Positions 1 to 9,837 of a stretch of 25,178 bases of DNA are shown here, piece by piece (position 1 is the stretch's first letter; each line of letters begins with the position of its first letter). The stretch lies in NCBI GenBank assembly GCA_011947345.1, contig JAAVTG010000080.1, positions 1 through 25,178 of the forward strand. The letters run 5' to 3'. A program made the position numbers and the translations under genes. This DNA is from Phytophthora quininea. Taxonomy: Eukaryota; Oomycota; Peronosporomycetes; Peronosporales; Peronosporaceae. The notes beneath the pieces are model-generated. The model did no database searches, was not told the DNA's origin, and worked only from the letters and a program-made list of their open reading frames with translations.

Positions 1-1272
1 CCCATGAGGGTACCAGTCTGCTTGTATCCGATGATCTTCTCCCAAAACGGGTCGCCAACTTTCTGCTTGGACAGCACTGGCGCGTACGGGTTTTCACCAA
101 AGCCAGGAAACCCGTCTTTCAGGATAACCTGCTCAGCGCACATTCCAGTAATGTCGTTCAGACCGCAGTCAACAAATCCACCGATGAGAGCCTCGTAGCT
201 TCCGTGCAGCTTTGCATACGCCTTCTCAATCAGCGAGACCCTGGTTCACATGCATAAATGTTAGGCATTCACCAGTACTGTACATGATAATCAAGCGCTT
301 ACCAGAGTTCGTTTGGGTTGCGACAGCGAGCAAAATAAGGCTTGCCAGCTTTTCTGTCCGTAAATCCGAAGACTGGCAAGCGATCGTCGATGAGAACGTA
401 ATTCCAAACAAAATTCTGGAAACACAGCAAGAGTTATATCAATGATGTAGACTAACCGCAGCATGAGTTAGCATACCTTCATGAACTTGCACACGAATAA
501 GCCTTTCGACTTATACTGATCACCTCGCCAGAAACTTTGTTCGAGCAAATCGGTTCGAGTCGCAACGACACTCAACGCACCTACCACATAATCGAAGCAA
601 GCTACTTCAAAACCCGTCCCAGCATATTACAATATCCGATAGACGTACTTAGAAACCAGCAGTCACCGAGATTGCCTTGGATTACATCTCCAGAAGATAC
701 GCCGTCAGCAAATAGCGTCGCTTTTGACGCAAAAACGTTATCTTGCGAAGAGTAAGTGTCGTCTTCGTCCTCGTTTCCGTCCTGCGAACTTCAAAAACAA
801 TAAAAACAGTTAGCATTTCTGTCGATCAGGAACCTTTCGGAAGCTTCAGTTTTAGTACCTGCTGTCTACCAAATTGTCTGCTGCATATATCGGCCGTTCC
901 CAGCGAATTTTCCCTCGCTGCAACAGTCCGAGGACCTTCGCTTGGTGTTGCGTTCCCCTTTTGAAGGAATAACGGCTCCAGCCTTACAAAGTGCTGCTGC
1001 TCCGTTCGGGTCACTACTACAAGGCCCGAAGGTCGGATCCGTGAAGAGCTTTGTTGTTGGGTCCGTGCAGGCTTGGACTGCTTGCTTGATTTTCTCCTGT
1101 AGCAACTGATCTGCTAGACGGAGCCCTCGCAAAAGTGCTTTACCTGCCAGTCCTTTGATCTTGATCGAGATGACGGTATTCTGTCGACCAGAGATGACCG
1201 TGATGCCGAGCTTTTGAGCTCTTCCTGCAGGGTGTGGAGATCCGTCGCGTCCTCCCTCATAGCAGCAGGCAT
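1..1272 (-). CDS. Calpain family cysteine protease (C2), 3' end outside window
   Basis: Calcium-type intracellular cysteine protease. Reading the minus strand, exons are about 1272-870, 781-649, 580-477, 415-303 and 240-1, joined by GT-AG introns of 61-88 bp (870-781, 649-580, 477-415, 303-240). Splice phases agree throughout. The catalytic-Cys motif GDCWFLSALSVVATR is created exactly by joining 649 to 580. It is followed by VLIDDRLPVFGF, a NELW/VSLIEKAYAKLHGSYE junction and a GGFVDCGLND segment, all typical of the calpain protease core. The catalytic His and Asn lie beyond position 1. The start at 1272 (MPAAMREDATDLHTL) needs one missing base near 1206-1207. The first exon also needs either one missing A at 908-911 or a 47-bp intron at 941-987. 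The donor at 869 (GTAGAC) is weak and an alternative splice 858/788 also keeps frame. Family call is firm; the N-terminus is less certain. Confidence 0.88.
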
Positions 1273-1336
1273 CGTCGACGTTGACAAGATACAATCGAGT
1301 GACTCTTCGCGTCAAAGGTCGGAAGGCTTTGCCGCT

Positions 1337-1355
1337 AAAATGGCAACTGGATGAA
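1337..1355 (-). promoter_or_regulatory. Possible oomycete Inr plus FPR core promoter of the calpain gene
   Basis: On the minus strand TTCATCC (1355-1349) is followed by CCATTTT (1343-1337), about 65-80 bp ahead of the proposed calpain start at 1272. This resembles the oomycete initiator (TCA-T-YY) and flanking promoter region (CAWTTT). The spacing is slightly wider than the classical 16-19 base element, so the call is tentative. Confidence 0.3.
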
Positions 1356-1694
1356 TAGCGAACCGATCTGCTGCTCTCGCGGATATCGGGAGCGACAACC
1401 AGCGCGCACTGCAGATCAAGATACGACGCTTGATGGGGGCTTTCTTCTGGGTTTGAGTCATCTGTGCGATGACCTGTGGATCTCGATAGTGTCGAGAATC
1501 TTGCTGCTCCAGCACACTGACCCAAAAACGCTTTGAATCGTACACCGCGCACGGGGCACTGTAGATTGCGAAACGGTGCATCGACTTCAGGCACATCGTG
1601 TCCATTTGCAAGCGTCCAGTCATCAACGCTCTCGGCACTGCTCGACTTAGTAGTATCGAGCACCTTCGACTATCCAGCTGCGACCGAACGTCCA

Positions 1695-2315
1695 ATGCTT
1701 GACCTGGCTCCGATCCCGATACTACCATGGCTTCCGTCGCCACGAGTACCTCCCTGCAGCCTCGATGATGCCCACGCAGCGCCAACCCTGATGATTTTCA
1801 GCGGACCCGTCGTCTTTTCTCCATCGCCGACCGTCTCCACGCACTCCGAGATGATCACCAGCAGCAGCAGCCCGCTCGTGTCTTCCATCCGTCCCCAGGC
1901 TGAATTCGATTTGAGGGCCCGGCAACCTGCTCGAGGTCAACTAGTGTCTGCTTTGAACACTTTGCAGCCGATGGAGATTTTACCCAGCCTCGAAGCACGT
2001 CAAGCACAGCAGACACCAAAGTCCACGTGCTCAGTTCCGGGCTGCAGTCGCCGCAGGAACAGCTTCGGAAACTGCGTTCGGCATGGTGACGGAAACGCAT
2101 ACTCGACTGATGGACGCACGCGAACGGCAGGGCAACACAAGCTCCGCTGGAGTGCTCTGAAGTTGTGCGTGCACCCTGGCTGCAAGAAGCGAATGCAGCG
2201 CAACCAACGCTGCTTCCAGCACGGTGGCTATCGGAAATGCTGCGTCATCGGCTGCGCGCGCATGGTCCACCGTGGAGGTTGCTGCGACCAACACGAAGCA
2301 CTCGACGAAGAGTAG
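1695..2315 (+). CDS. Triple CxxxxC...CxxH zinc-finger protein
   Basis: Uninterrupted 206-residue frame from the ATG at 1695. The N-terminal 110 residues are low-complexity and rich in Pro and Ser, with no recognisable domain. The C-terminal 80 residues hold three consecutive zinc-binding units: CSVPGC...CVRH, CVHPGC...CFQH and CVIGC...CDQH, each with a basic stretch between the Cys pair and the CxxH. Such repeats are common in oomycete proteins often labelled WRKY19-like, although there is no WRKY motif. A nuclear or nucleic-acid-binding role is inferred only from the zinc fingers. The frame stays open upstream to 1533, but 1695 leaves room for a shared promoter with the divergent calpain gene (1273-1694). 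A start at 1791 is also possible. Confidence 0.7.
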   Translation: MLDLAPIPILPWLPSPRVPPCSLDDAHAAPTLMIFSGPVVFSPSPTVSTHSEMITSSSSPLVSSIRPQAEFDLRARQPARGQLVSALNTLQPMEILPSLEARQAQQTPKSTCSVPGCSRRRNSFGNCVRHGDGNAYSTDGRTRTAGQHKLRWSALKLCVHPGCKKRMQRNQRCFQHGGYRKCCVIGCARMVHRGGCCDQHEALDEE

Positions 2316-2585
2316 TTGCCACTGAACATGTTCAGTACCGCCTCAATCATCCTGACCAAGCCATGCGAACAAAAGCAGTCATCTACACTAGACAAAACAA
2401 GACGAAGAACGCATAAGATAACACAACTGCCAATACATGCTTCAAGCACTTTACCTGCGTTGCGTTTAGTCTGCCATGGTGCTACTGCTGCAAACCTGCA
2501 CACGCTACGGCTGCAGCAGACGGCGATCCTCCTCCTCCTTGGCCAGTTTCTCCCTGATTGGCTAATACCGTAACTGAGCGCCAGC

Positions 2586-3031
2586 ATGAGCACGCCCGAT
2601 GGCATCACCGCGTCTCGCGCGGAGGTGATGGAGAGTACGTAGCGCCCTTCTCGCCCGTACCTGTTAACAGATTCTACACGTGCCTAACTCTCTTCTCTTC
2701 CCCTCAGCCGTGTACGAGCTTTCGCGGCTGCTGAACACGGGCCTGGACCGCGATACACTGGCGATCCTCATGGCGCTTATCCAGCGGGGCGTCAACCCCG
2801 AGGCTTTGGCTGCAGTCGTCAAGGACCTGAGGAAGGACGCAGCAGAACAACGTCATCAGAGCAGCGAGCCCCCAAGAGAGCGGACATTCACTGGCAAGCA
2901 GCCGCTGGAGACGCAGGAACTGCAGGTCAGTCAGGTGTGTCCTAAACAGCAGAAGCGAGGCGATCTCTCGGCCATCGCACTGACTTTCCTTGTCTTTTGT
3001 CTCTCAGAAGAAGCGCCGCTCGGACTACTAG
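2586..3031 (+). CDS. MZT1: MOZART1-like mitotic spindle organizing protein (gamma-tubulin complex)
   Basis: Small adaptor that binds the N-termini of gamma-tubulin complex proteins and helps recruit microtubule nucleators to spindle poles. There are three exons, 2586-2634, 2708-2925 and 3008-3031, with introns of 73 and 82 bp (donors GTACGT and GTCAGT, acceptors CAG). Phases agree and give a 96-residue protein. The core [20 protein letters not shown] and [16 protein letters not shown] are the family hallmark (helical GTGLDxxTLxxL and GVNPEALA). The C-terminal tail after the core is longer than in animals and ends KKRRSDY from a 24-base last exon. There is no frameshift, unlike most neighbours. 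It converges with the GT8 gene, 130 bp between stops. Confidence 0.92.
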
Positions 3032-3161
3032 TCCTTTCAAGTTATACTTTTTCTATTCAGTTGGTTGTCGTTCCCACCCGCGCTGGTCACATTCGTTGTG
3101 CTTGTAGCTGATAATCTGCAGGCATTCCCCTCCCTATGTATACTTGTCTCGTCAATGCGGT

Positions 3162-4852
3162 TTAGTTCCTTGTGATACGGTGCATCTCGACCAGGAGGAT
3201 GCGGCCTTCCACGAAGCAGGCGATCGAGAAGAAGAAGAAGGTCATGACAGGACGCAGCACCGGGTTCTGGAACCAGTCGGTACGTCCCACCATGTACAGG
3301 AACTGCAGCTGGGCGTACACCAACAACGGCAGCTTCTTGAGGCACCACCAAACGCCACCAACCAGCAGCTCCGACGTCGCTGGCACCTCGTCCTTCTTCC
3401 ACTGTGCCGTGCGAAGCGTATGCGCGATAGCGAACACCAGCAGGAGTGTCGTCAGCATCAGGTCGTGCACGATAACCCATAGCTTGCCAGCGTAGCTAGG
3501 GTGCATCGTGATTGGGATCACTTGAATGCTCAGCCAGATGAGCATGACCACGATGCAAACGCTCGACACGAGCGGCATCGATGCCACTGCATACAGCACA
3601 CTGCACGAGAACTGACAGGCTCGACGCACGACTCGGGAATTGAACACGTCGATGGACATTGGCTGCGCATTCCCTGGAGTTGGTAGTCCCCAGCTAGAAA
3701 AACGACGCGGTCGTCCATTTGGCTCCGTGAACAGCTTCAAACAGAGCGCGACGTACGCGAACCAAACAAACCCGGAAATTACCAGGAACGAGATCACCTT
3801 GCCCACGAAGAAGCCGAGGTGGTCCTCCCCAAACGGTCCCGCACGGTCTGCCAGTACCAGAACACTTGGAAGTACGTGTAAGGCAGCCAGAACCACGGCT
3901 TGACGGTCGCGCCGCTGTACTTGTAGCTCAGCAGTGGGCCAGGGATTTTACCCGACTCTAGGTTCTTGTCCTTGCACTTGTACAAGTCCCAGTTCATGCG
4001 CTCGTAGAAGACCATGTGGTTGATGCTGTAGTAGAACGGAAGTCGATGCACCACCGAGTCGTCCGCCGGCTCATCGTCGGCGTCATCCGCTCCGTCGCTC
4101 GTCTCCTCGTTCTCATCGCCGTCCCAGCCCAGGAAAAACAGCGGACTCTCTTCGAACGCTTCAAAGAGGCCCGGCAAGAAGCCCTGCGTGATGCCAATGT
4201 AGTTGTACTCCCGTCCCGTGATCATGAAGCCGTCGATCGCATCTGAGAACAAGTTCCTGGCTGCGATACTGTCGGGCGAGATCACCAGCAGCCCGTTGGC
4301 GTACACTACTGACTGGCCGTTGTCCACGGCGCAGAACTGATGACACGCAAAGATCTCGTCCATATTACGCAGCACCAGGTTCTCCGGGTCCAAGTAAACC
4401 ACTCTCTTTAGAGCGGACAGTTGTGGATCGTCCCAGATCACCAGCTTGTTGCGCATGTGCAGCAGCTGCGTGCGGTGGTCGGTCAGCGGCGTGTGTAGGA
4501 ACACGTTGGGAACGTTGGTGCGCACGATCTCCAGCGTCGGGTCGTCCTGCGTCAGCGCTCGCTCGCTGCTCTCGGCCAGACCGTCCTGCGGCACGATCAC
4601 CATGCGGCGGTACTTGGTGTCTGAGTCGCGGATGGAGCGCATGAGCACGCGCGTGGCCAGCAGTAGCGACTCGCTGTCCTCGCCGAAGTCGTACATGATG
4701 GTGGCGAACGCGCCCTCGCTGGGTCCCACAACGCTGTCGACGGACGTGGCTGCGGGCTTCGGCGCGGCATCGGAGCAGTAGGCGAGGAGCAAGGTGGCCA
4801 GCAGCACGCGCAGCAGGCATTGACGCCCGTGCCAGGAAGCGCGGGGCTGCAT
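3162..4852 (-). CDS. GT8 family glycosyltransferase with C-terminal membrane domain (PGSIP6/IPUT1-like)
   Basis: About 563 residues once one missing base is allowed for. From the ATG at 4852 there is a signal peptide (RQCLLRVLLATLLLAYCSDA) and then a glycogenin-type GT8 domain (FATIMYDFGEDSESLLLATRVL, VVYLDPENLVLRNMDEIF, YNYIGITQGFLPGLFEAF). About five hydrophobic helices fill the last 220 residues. The order signal peptide, lumenal GT8, multi-pass C-terminus matches plant PGSIP6-8, where PGSIP6/IPUT1 glucuronosylates inositol phosphorylceramide. A Golgi role on a lipid or glycan is therefore inferred. The usual DxD metal site reads DPE (Asp near residue 155). The frame breaks at 3827-3830, where four C on the plus strand replace an expected five; on either side the reading is clean. 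An ATG at 4873 is an alternative start. Confidence 0.82.
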
Positions 4853-5385
4853 GGCGCAATTTAGAAATAGCAACGATAAAATTTTGGTGATTAGAACAAT
4901 ACAAAAGGATCGCTAGATATAAAATCGGTTTTGAACAAACACAAAAAAACGAATTTATAATTTTCACAACAGTTTATAAAAATGCATTTTTCGACGAGTT
5001 TTAACTCGAAGGAAATCCCGCTTATATTGTTTTCAATAAATAGAGTCGCGCATATCGAGGTAACTGTGGCTACTACGATTTCAGGATGGTTGTTTGAAGT
5101 GTTGATACTTGACGAGTGTGTTAGCCCCTTGGCAGAAACATTCCGCCTTCCGATGCCCCCTCTCAAAGCAACAGAACCGAGGAATTAAGTTAACCCAGTG
5201 AATATTCACTGGTTTCAACTTTTCTGGGACCATGCCCAGTGAAAATGGCTAGGTTCGTTTGCGTCCCACTAGAAGAGTAATAGACGAACTTATCGAATGC
5301 AACGCATACTTTCATTGTTATAATTAGATAATTCGCTTGCCAGTGTACTAGCACCTGCCTACCGCTCGCAACTATCGCCGCATAC
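4853..5385. other. AT-rich intergenic stretch without a recognisable gene
   Basis: It is much richer in A and T than the flanking genes and has no convincing coding frame. It contains the GT8 promoter on the left and, at 5195-5212, a perfect palindrome. The right part may be flanking sequence or a terminal region of the dead MULE that follows, but I could not find matching terminal inverted repeats. Confidence 0.5.
5195..5212. repeat. Perfect 18-bp palindrome
   Basis: CCAGTGAATATTCACTGG equals its own reverse complement. The half-site CCAGTGAA occurs again, in GCCCAGTGAAAATGG, at about 5234. It could be a dimeric protein site or part of a transposon end. Confidence 0.8.
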
Positions 5386-7423
5386 ATGGGTAGCAGGGAC
5401 AACCCCGGTCGTCTGAAGTTTGGGAATGCTCGGTTTGTGTTGGAGTCTGCTGATATCGATTTGGCTCGAAGCAGTGGACTGCTCAAGCAAGATGTCCCGA
5501 TTGATACGGCAGATTCCACTTCTCTAACTTACAAGCAAATTCTCCAAAAACGCCAAAATATTGCCAACGTAAAATTTCTTCGCAGTAAACAGCTCAATCT
5601 GTGTACAAAACGTTTGCTCATATGAATGGTTTTCAGTTGTACGTTCAATCACAAAGTGCACAGGCAAATAACTGCGGAAATGCGAAGTATGTCTGCAAAA
5701 ACCTCAATGGAACGCAGTTTTTATCGTAAAACCAGCGTCGACAACTTGCAGTGCCCCTTCTTCATAAACGTGTCCGGGAAAGACGGACATTGGAAGATAA
5801 CGCAAGCTAATTTTTCACTCAATCATCTCAAGTACGTGGGGTCGACGGAGTCCCCCTGTAGAAGGAACGTTGACAGCTCCAACTAAAGCTATACGCAACA
5901 CCACACAGAGAGTATCAGACATGATAGCTCTGGTTGAACAAGAAATGCTGTCATCACATGATTATTCCGTGTCGTCGATGTCGATAAGATCCGTGAAGAA
6001 CTTTCTCAAAGGCAAAGGATACGACACAAGTCTCATAACTGTATCCGGGATGAAGCGTACAATTGATGACAAATTACACGGCGATTTGCTAGAAAGCTAT
6101 CAGAAATTGTGCGGCTATTTGACCGTCATGGAAGATAAAAACCCAGGCTCAAATTGGAAATGCGAACAGAAGGCTGACGGAGCTTTTCTCGGAGCTTGTT
6201 TTGTGCCAAATGATGGAGTTCACATCACCAAATGGCAAAACAACTCGTGGGTTTTGACGGGGCGCATCTAAAAGTTGAAATGAACCAGCAAGGGGTTTTC
6301 TGGTCGCCACTACAAAAGACTATGACCGCCACATCATCCCGTTCGGTTTTGCTCTGGTACCGAAAGAAAACTATGATCATTAGCATTGGTTTTTGACTGT
6401 GGCTGAAGAATCGCTGGGTGTGGACAAGATTACGATTTTTCTGACCGCCAGAAGGGTTTACTAGAAGCAGTTGAAAAGGTTTTTCCTCTTTCTGGTCATC
6501 GTTTCTGCCTTCGTCATGTAATGGACAACATTAATCGCGCTAAAAACAAATTAACAGTTGGCGATAGAAGTACAATCTGCAAACTCGCCGCAGCGATTGT
6601 GATAGCGACTACAAATTGTTTCTCAGTGAGCTGAAAGTTAGCAATCCAGGCGCTGCTGCTTACTTACTCAAAACAGTCAGCAACAATAATTTAACTCTCA
6701 ATCCGAAAAACCGGGTAAAGTACAGGTTTTTGGCGGCGTACAATCTTCCGACCTACGATGAGATTACCTCCAATCTTGCGGAAGAAGCTAACTCCTGGAT
6801 GGGAGAGGACCTTCGAAGTGCTAAGCTTTTGGATGCTTTCCATATGTATTTTCTCAAACTAAGTGGACTACTATCAGACAGAAGAAAAGAAGCCGCCGAT
6901 TACACAATTTTGTTTTGGAAAAGCTGCTCTTGTTCCCTTTCTTCACCAACAACGGACGATTTGGAGCAAAGTTGCAAGAATGTGTCACTCAACTCCGTGC
7001 ATGATAGGTGTTTACTCGGTTCAGAATCTTGGCCCCGTGAAAGCATCAGGATACATCCACCCATGGAGATCTGTCAATCTTGTTGAATTGACATGTACAT
7101 GCGGCAACTGGCAGGACGAGGAATTCCCGCGCGTGCACGCTATTCACGCAGCTGCTCGAGAAGGCAAGAAAATTGAGGAACTGTACGACGAAACTAGAAT
7201 GTCAACTGGACATTTTTGCAACACTTACAGCTTCCAGTTCGAGCTGTGGCCGACTACCGGAAATCTAGCTGTGGACACATCCGTGAGTGCTCCTCCAATA
7301 CCCGTCGGCCCCGAACGAGTTGGCAAAAGGAAAAGAAACCTGGTCCATTACCTAAGCGGCGCAAGGAGGCCAAGAACGCACTATGATCATAAAATTCACA
7401 GCTTGAGTGAGAAATTCACATAG
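5386..7423 (+). pseudogene. Degenerate MULE (Mutator-like) transposase relic
   Basis: Remains of a Mutator-like DDE transposase spread over several frames. In order: an N-terminal FAR1/WRKY-GCM1-like zinc-finger remnant (CPFFINVSGKDGHWKI then LNHLKYVG, about 5750-5840); a helical region (5890-6240); the first acidic catalytic motif FDGAHLK (about 6253-6273); GFLVATTKDYDRHIIPFGFA; an in-frame TAG near 6380; RQKGLLEAV...HRFCLRHVMDNI (about 6445-6530), where the expected Asp before RQKG is lost at a frame change; and a C-terminal SWIM zinc finger CTCGNWQDEEFPRVHAI (about 7093-7150), whose third Cys is Arg (CGC at 7130-7132). Frame changes occur near 5870, 6265, 6290, 6445, 6600 and 6900. The multiple lesions and a lost metal ligand show it is dead. 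Limits are those of recognisable protein similarity. Confidence 0.85.
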
Positions 7424-8992
7424 TTTTCTTCAATTTTAAGCAGAATATTGCTCTAATCAATAGATAAAGACTGCTTACCAAATTCCTATCGAAACATCAA
7501 AATGCAAATTCCAATCCGATACAAATGGATATTCCAATATGAATTAACATTTTAGTAGCTCAACTTGCTCGCCCGAGCGAAGTTGCTGGCGAGGATAGAC
7601 TTCAGCAGTTGTTCCAGTATGTGGTACATGCCCCAGCCGAGATATTTATAATAAAAATTCAAGAGACTTATTAATAATTGCACTACGTCATCAGCGTCTT
7701 ATTAGCTATTATGGGAACAGCTTGTCTTCCATGTGAGCATCTCGGCAGTTGTACGATCGATGGCATTGTACAATTGCCGAGATGCCTCCGCTGAATCCCC
7801 GCCAACGCCACGCAAGAAACTTCAATCGAGCGTCTCCCTCGCGTCGATTGATACACCCACACGAAGTTGACCGACTCGCTCGAACGGAAGGCATATGCGC
7901 CAGGGGATGTTTCTCGATGGCTCCCAAGTGAGCTCTCTGCAAACAACAAGTAATGCTGTGACGTATCCGCGTCATGACTTTTAGATCAGCTTAGGATTAG
8001 CAACTTGCAGTTGAACTACAAGAAGGTAAAGCACCCTCGATGCTTGCCGACGTCTAGTCTTACAATACCAGCAGCACTTTCATTCTACAACGAGCCCCAC
8101 ACCACACTTTGTTACAAGTACGTCCTCATGTTCACCCACCGCTTAGCATAAAGGCGTTCAACCTCGTGCAGTTCTTCGCCTCGCCCTCTGCGAGCTTGGT
8201 TTGTAGCGAACAATCCTCCGCGTGCTCGTTCTTCAAGCAGACCCCCACCAGTAGCTCTTATTTTGTTCTCATTAGCTCTCACTGATAACTCCCGGTTTAG
8301 GCGAAGCTGCCAGAAAGAACCAGCACTAGAACATATTTCCAAAATATTCCTACCAAATATGGTTGGAATGGTCTGAAATTAGAGCGTGGTTTTTAATTGG
8401 TTGAAATGACGCCTTTAGGTAAGATGATTGGACAAAATGAAATGCATGTACAAATGTTGGTCGGAATGTATAGGATATTATATCATACCGGCCATTTTAC
8501 TGTTGCAAAATATGGTGGCCTTTCCCCCAGACGGACAACTCCTGTAGAAATGGCCCCAACTCTGCGGTGGCACGGGTTCACGCGAGGAAGCGGTGGCTGG
8601 ACGACGAGACGGACTTCGTTAACGCCAAGTCGGGTAGCTAGGAAACAAATGTATTGTTTTTTTCTTGTGGGTTATGGTTTTTTCTCGAAGTGACTCCTCC
8701 GTCGAGTCCCTTCACTATAGATCTTTCTCACCTTTCCGTTGATAACGGTCGAGCACCGCCACATTTACAAATTTGCCACCTCCTACATGCCATGTAATAT
8801 AAGTTAAAAGGCGCTAGTTATGCAGCACCACCCAGTCCGGTGTGGTTTTATACCATCACACCATGTATTGACACAGTTTAACGATGCCTCATATCTATTT
8901 TGGTAAAGTTAGTTATCGACCCACTCCGAAAAATGGAGTCGTTGTTAAAAATTTAAACAAATGTAAATTCAACCGCGAGTGCTGCTGGGTCG
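7424..8992. other. Gene-free stretch between two relics
   Basis: About 1.6 kb without a recognisable gene. It is AT-rich at 7430-7700 and 8330-8550, with a strong hairpin at 7737-7785 and a small one at 8839-8862 (GGTGTG...CACACC). The longest frames (8397-8693 plus, 8112-8342 minus) have no family features I recognise and no splice or promoter support. The minus-strand frame around 8112-8250 has a charged, protein-like composition and could be a transposon scrap. Confidence 0.5.
7737..7785. repeat. Near-perfect 18-bp inverted repeat (hairpin)
   Basis: Arms GCATCTCGGCAGTTGTAC (7737-7754) and GTACAATTGCCGAGATGC (7768-7785) are complementary at 17 of 18 positions; the exception can form a G-T (G-U in RNA) pair. 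The loop is 13 bases. It may be a fold-back element, a MITE remnant or a small-RNA precursor. Confidence 0.85.
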
Positions 8993-9837
8993 TTCGAAAT
9001 CGAGGCCACGGCCAGTGCTCAGTGGTGAGGACTTCGACAACTGTCTGTTGAAGCACTTCGTGCAGGAGTTACAGTGTAATGACATCACGGTGCAAGTTCA
9101 ACGACTTTTGTGCTGCAAAACTATATAGTCCGTGGGAAAGATGCTGTGTGGCGCCAAGCTGGCCAAGGACCAAACGCACGAGGTGGTTCTGGTCGGTGGC
9201 TTGAATCGTATCCCCAAGGTGCAGCAGCTTCTGTCGGACTTCTTCAATGGCAAGGAGCCGTGCAAGTCGATCAATCCGGACGAAGCTGTGGCGTTCGGTG
9301 CCACCGTGCAAGCTGCCATCTTGAGCGGAAGTGATGCTTCGGAGAAGCTGCAGGACCTGCTGCTGCTGGACGTGACACCGTTGTTGCTTGGTCTGGAGAC
9401 GGCCGGCGGTGTCTAGACCACTTTGATCGCCCAAAACACGACGGTGCCGACCAAGAAGTCGCAGACGTCTTCGACCAACGCCGACAACCAACCGGGAGTG
9501 TTGATCCAAGTGTTTGAAGGCGAGCGGTCCATGACCCGCGACAACAATTTACTGGGCGAGGTCAATCTTGACGATATCCCGCCGATGCCCCGCGTCGTCC
9601 CGCAGATCGATGTCACCTTTGATATCGACGCCAACGGTATCCTTAACAACTGTGGAGAAGTCGGCTAAGGAGAGCAAGATCACCACCACCACCAACGACA
9701 CGGGCTGTCTGTCCCAGGCCGAGGCTATCGATGTCCGTATCGAAGCCAAGAACGCACTCGATACCTCCACGAGTGCCGTGCCTCGTGCGAATCCCGGCGC
9801 GGCTCAAGGGTGCAGACCAAAGATCGAAGAGGTCGAC
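8993..9837 (+). pseudogene. Cytosolic HSP70 pseudogene
   Basis: Truncated, intronless copy of a cytosolic HSP70 chaperone. It starts inside the ATPase domain (FEIEATA then GEDFDNCLLKHFVQE, 8993-9070). It then loses roughly 70 codons and resumes at [10 protein letters not shown] (about 9131), continuing through [28 protein letters not shown] and the peptide-binding domain. A TAG at 9415-9417 stands where GGV-M-TTL is normal, and a frame change follows near 9655. Most of the C-terminal lid is deleted before the cytosolic signature IEEVD (9823-9837). That signature is not followed by a stop codon, so the frame reads on into unrelated sequence. An N-terminal truncation, internal deletions, a nonsense codon and the lost stop together exclude a working gene. 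A processed copy is possible, but no poly-A tract is evident. Confidence 0.93.

Noticed and set aside
866..987. 47-bp intron at 941-987 in the calpain gene
   Set aside because: Not excluded, but shorter than every other intron here. A single missing A at 908-911 fits the window-wide pattern better and keeps the same downstream phase.
866..1663. 265-codon minus-strand open frame as the calpain N-terminus
   Set aside because: Its 5' half has no calpain-like composition and would start 31 bp from the divergent gene. The reading from 1272 gives a better helical N-terminus and a promoter-like element, although it requires one missing base.
1533..1694. Upstream extension of the zinc-finger frame
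   Set aside because: It overlaps the probable divergent promoter and adds only low-complexity residues; the Met at 1695 is adequate.
8397..8693. 98-codon plus-strand frame in the gene-free stretch
   Set aside because: No recognisable motif, no promoter or splice support, and poor protein-like composition.
8839..8862. Small GGTGTG...CACACC hairpin
   Set aside because: A six-base stem is common by chance in a window this size.
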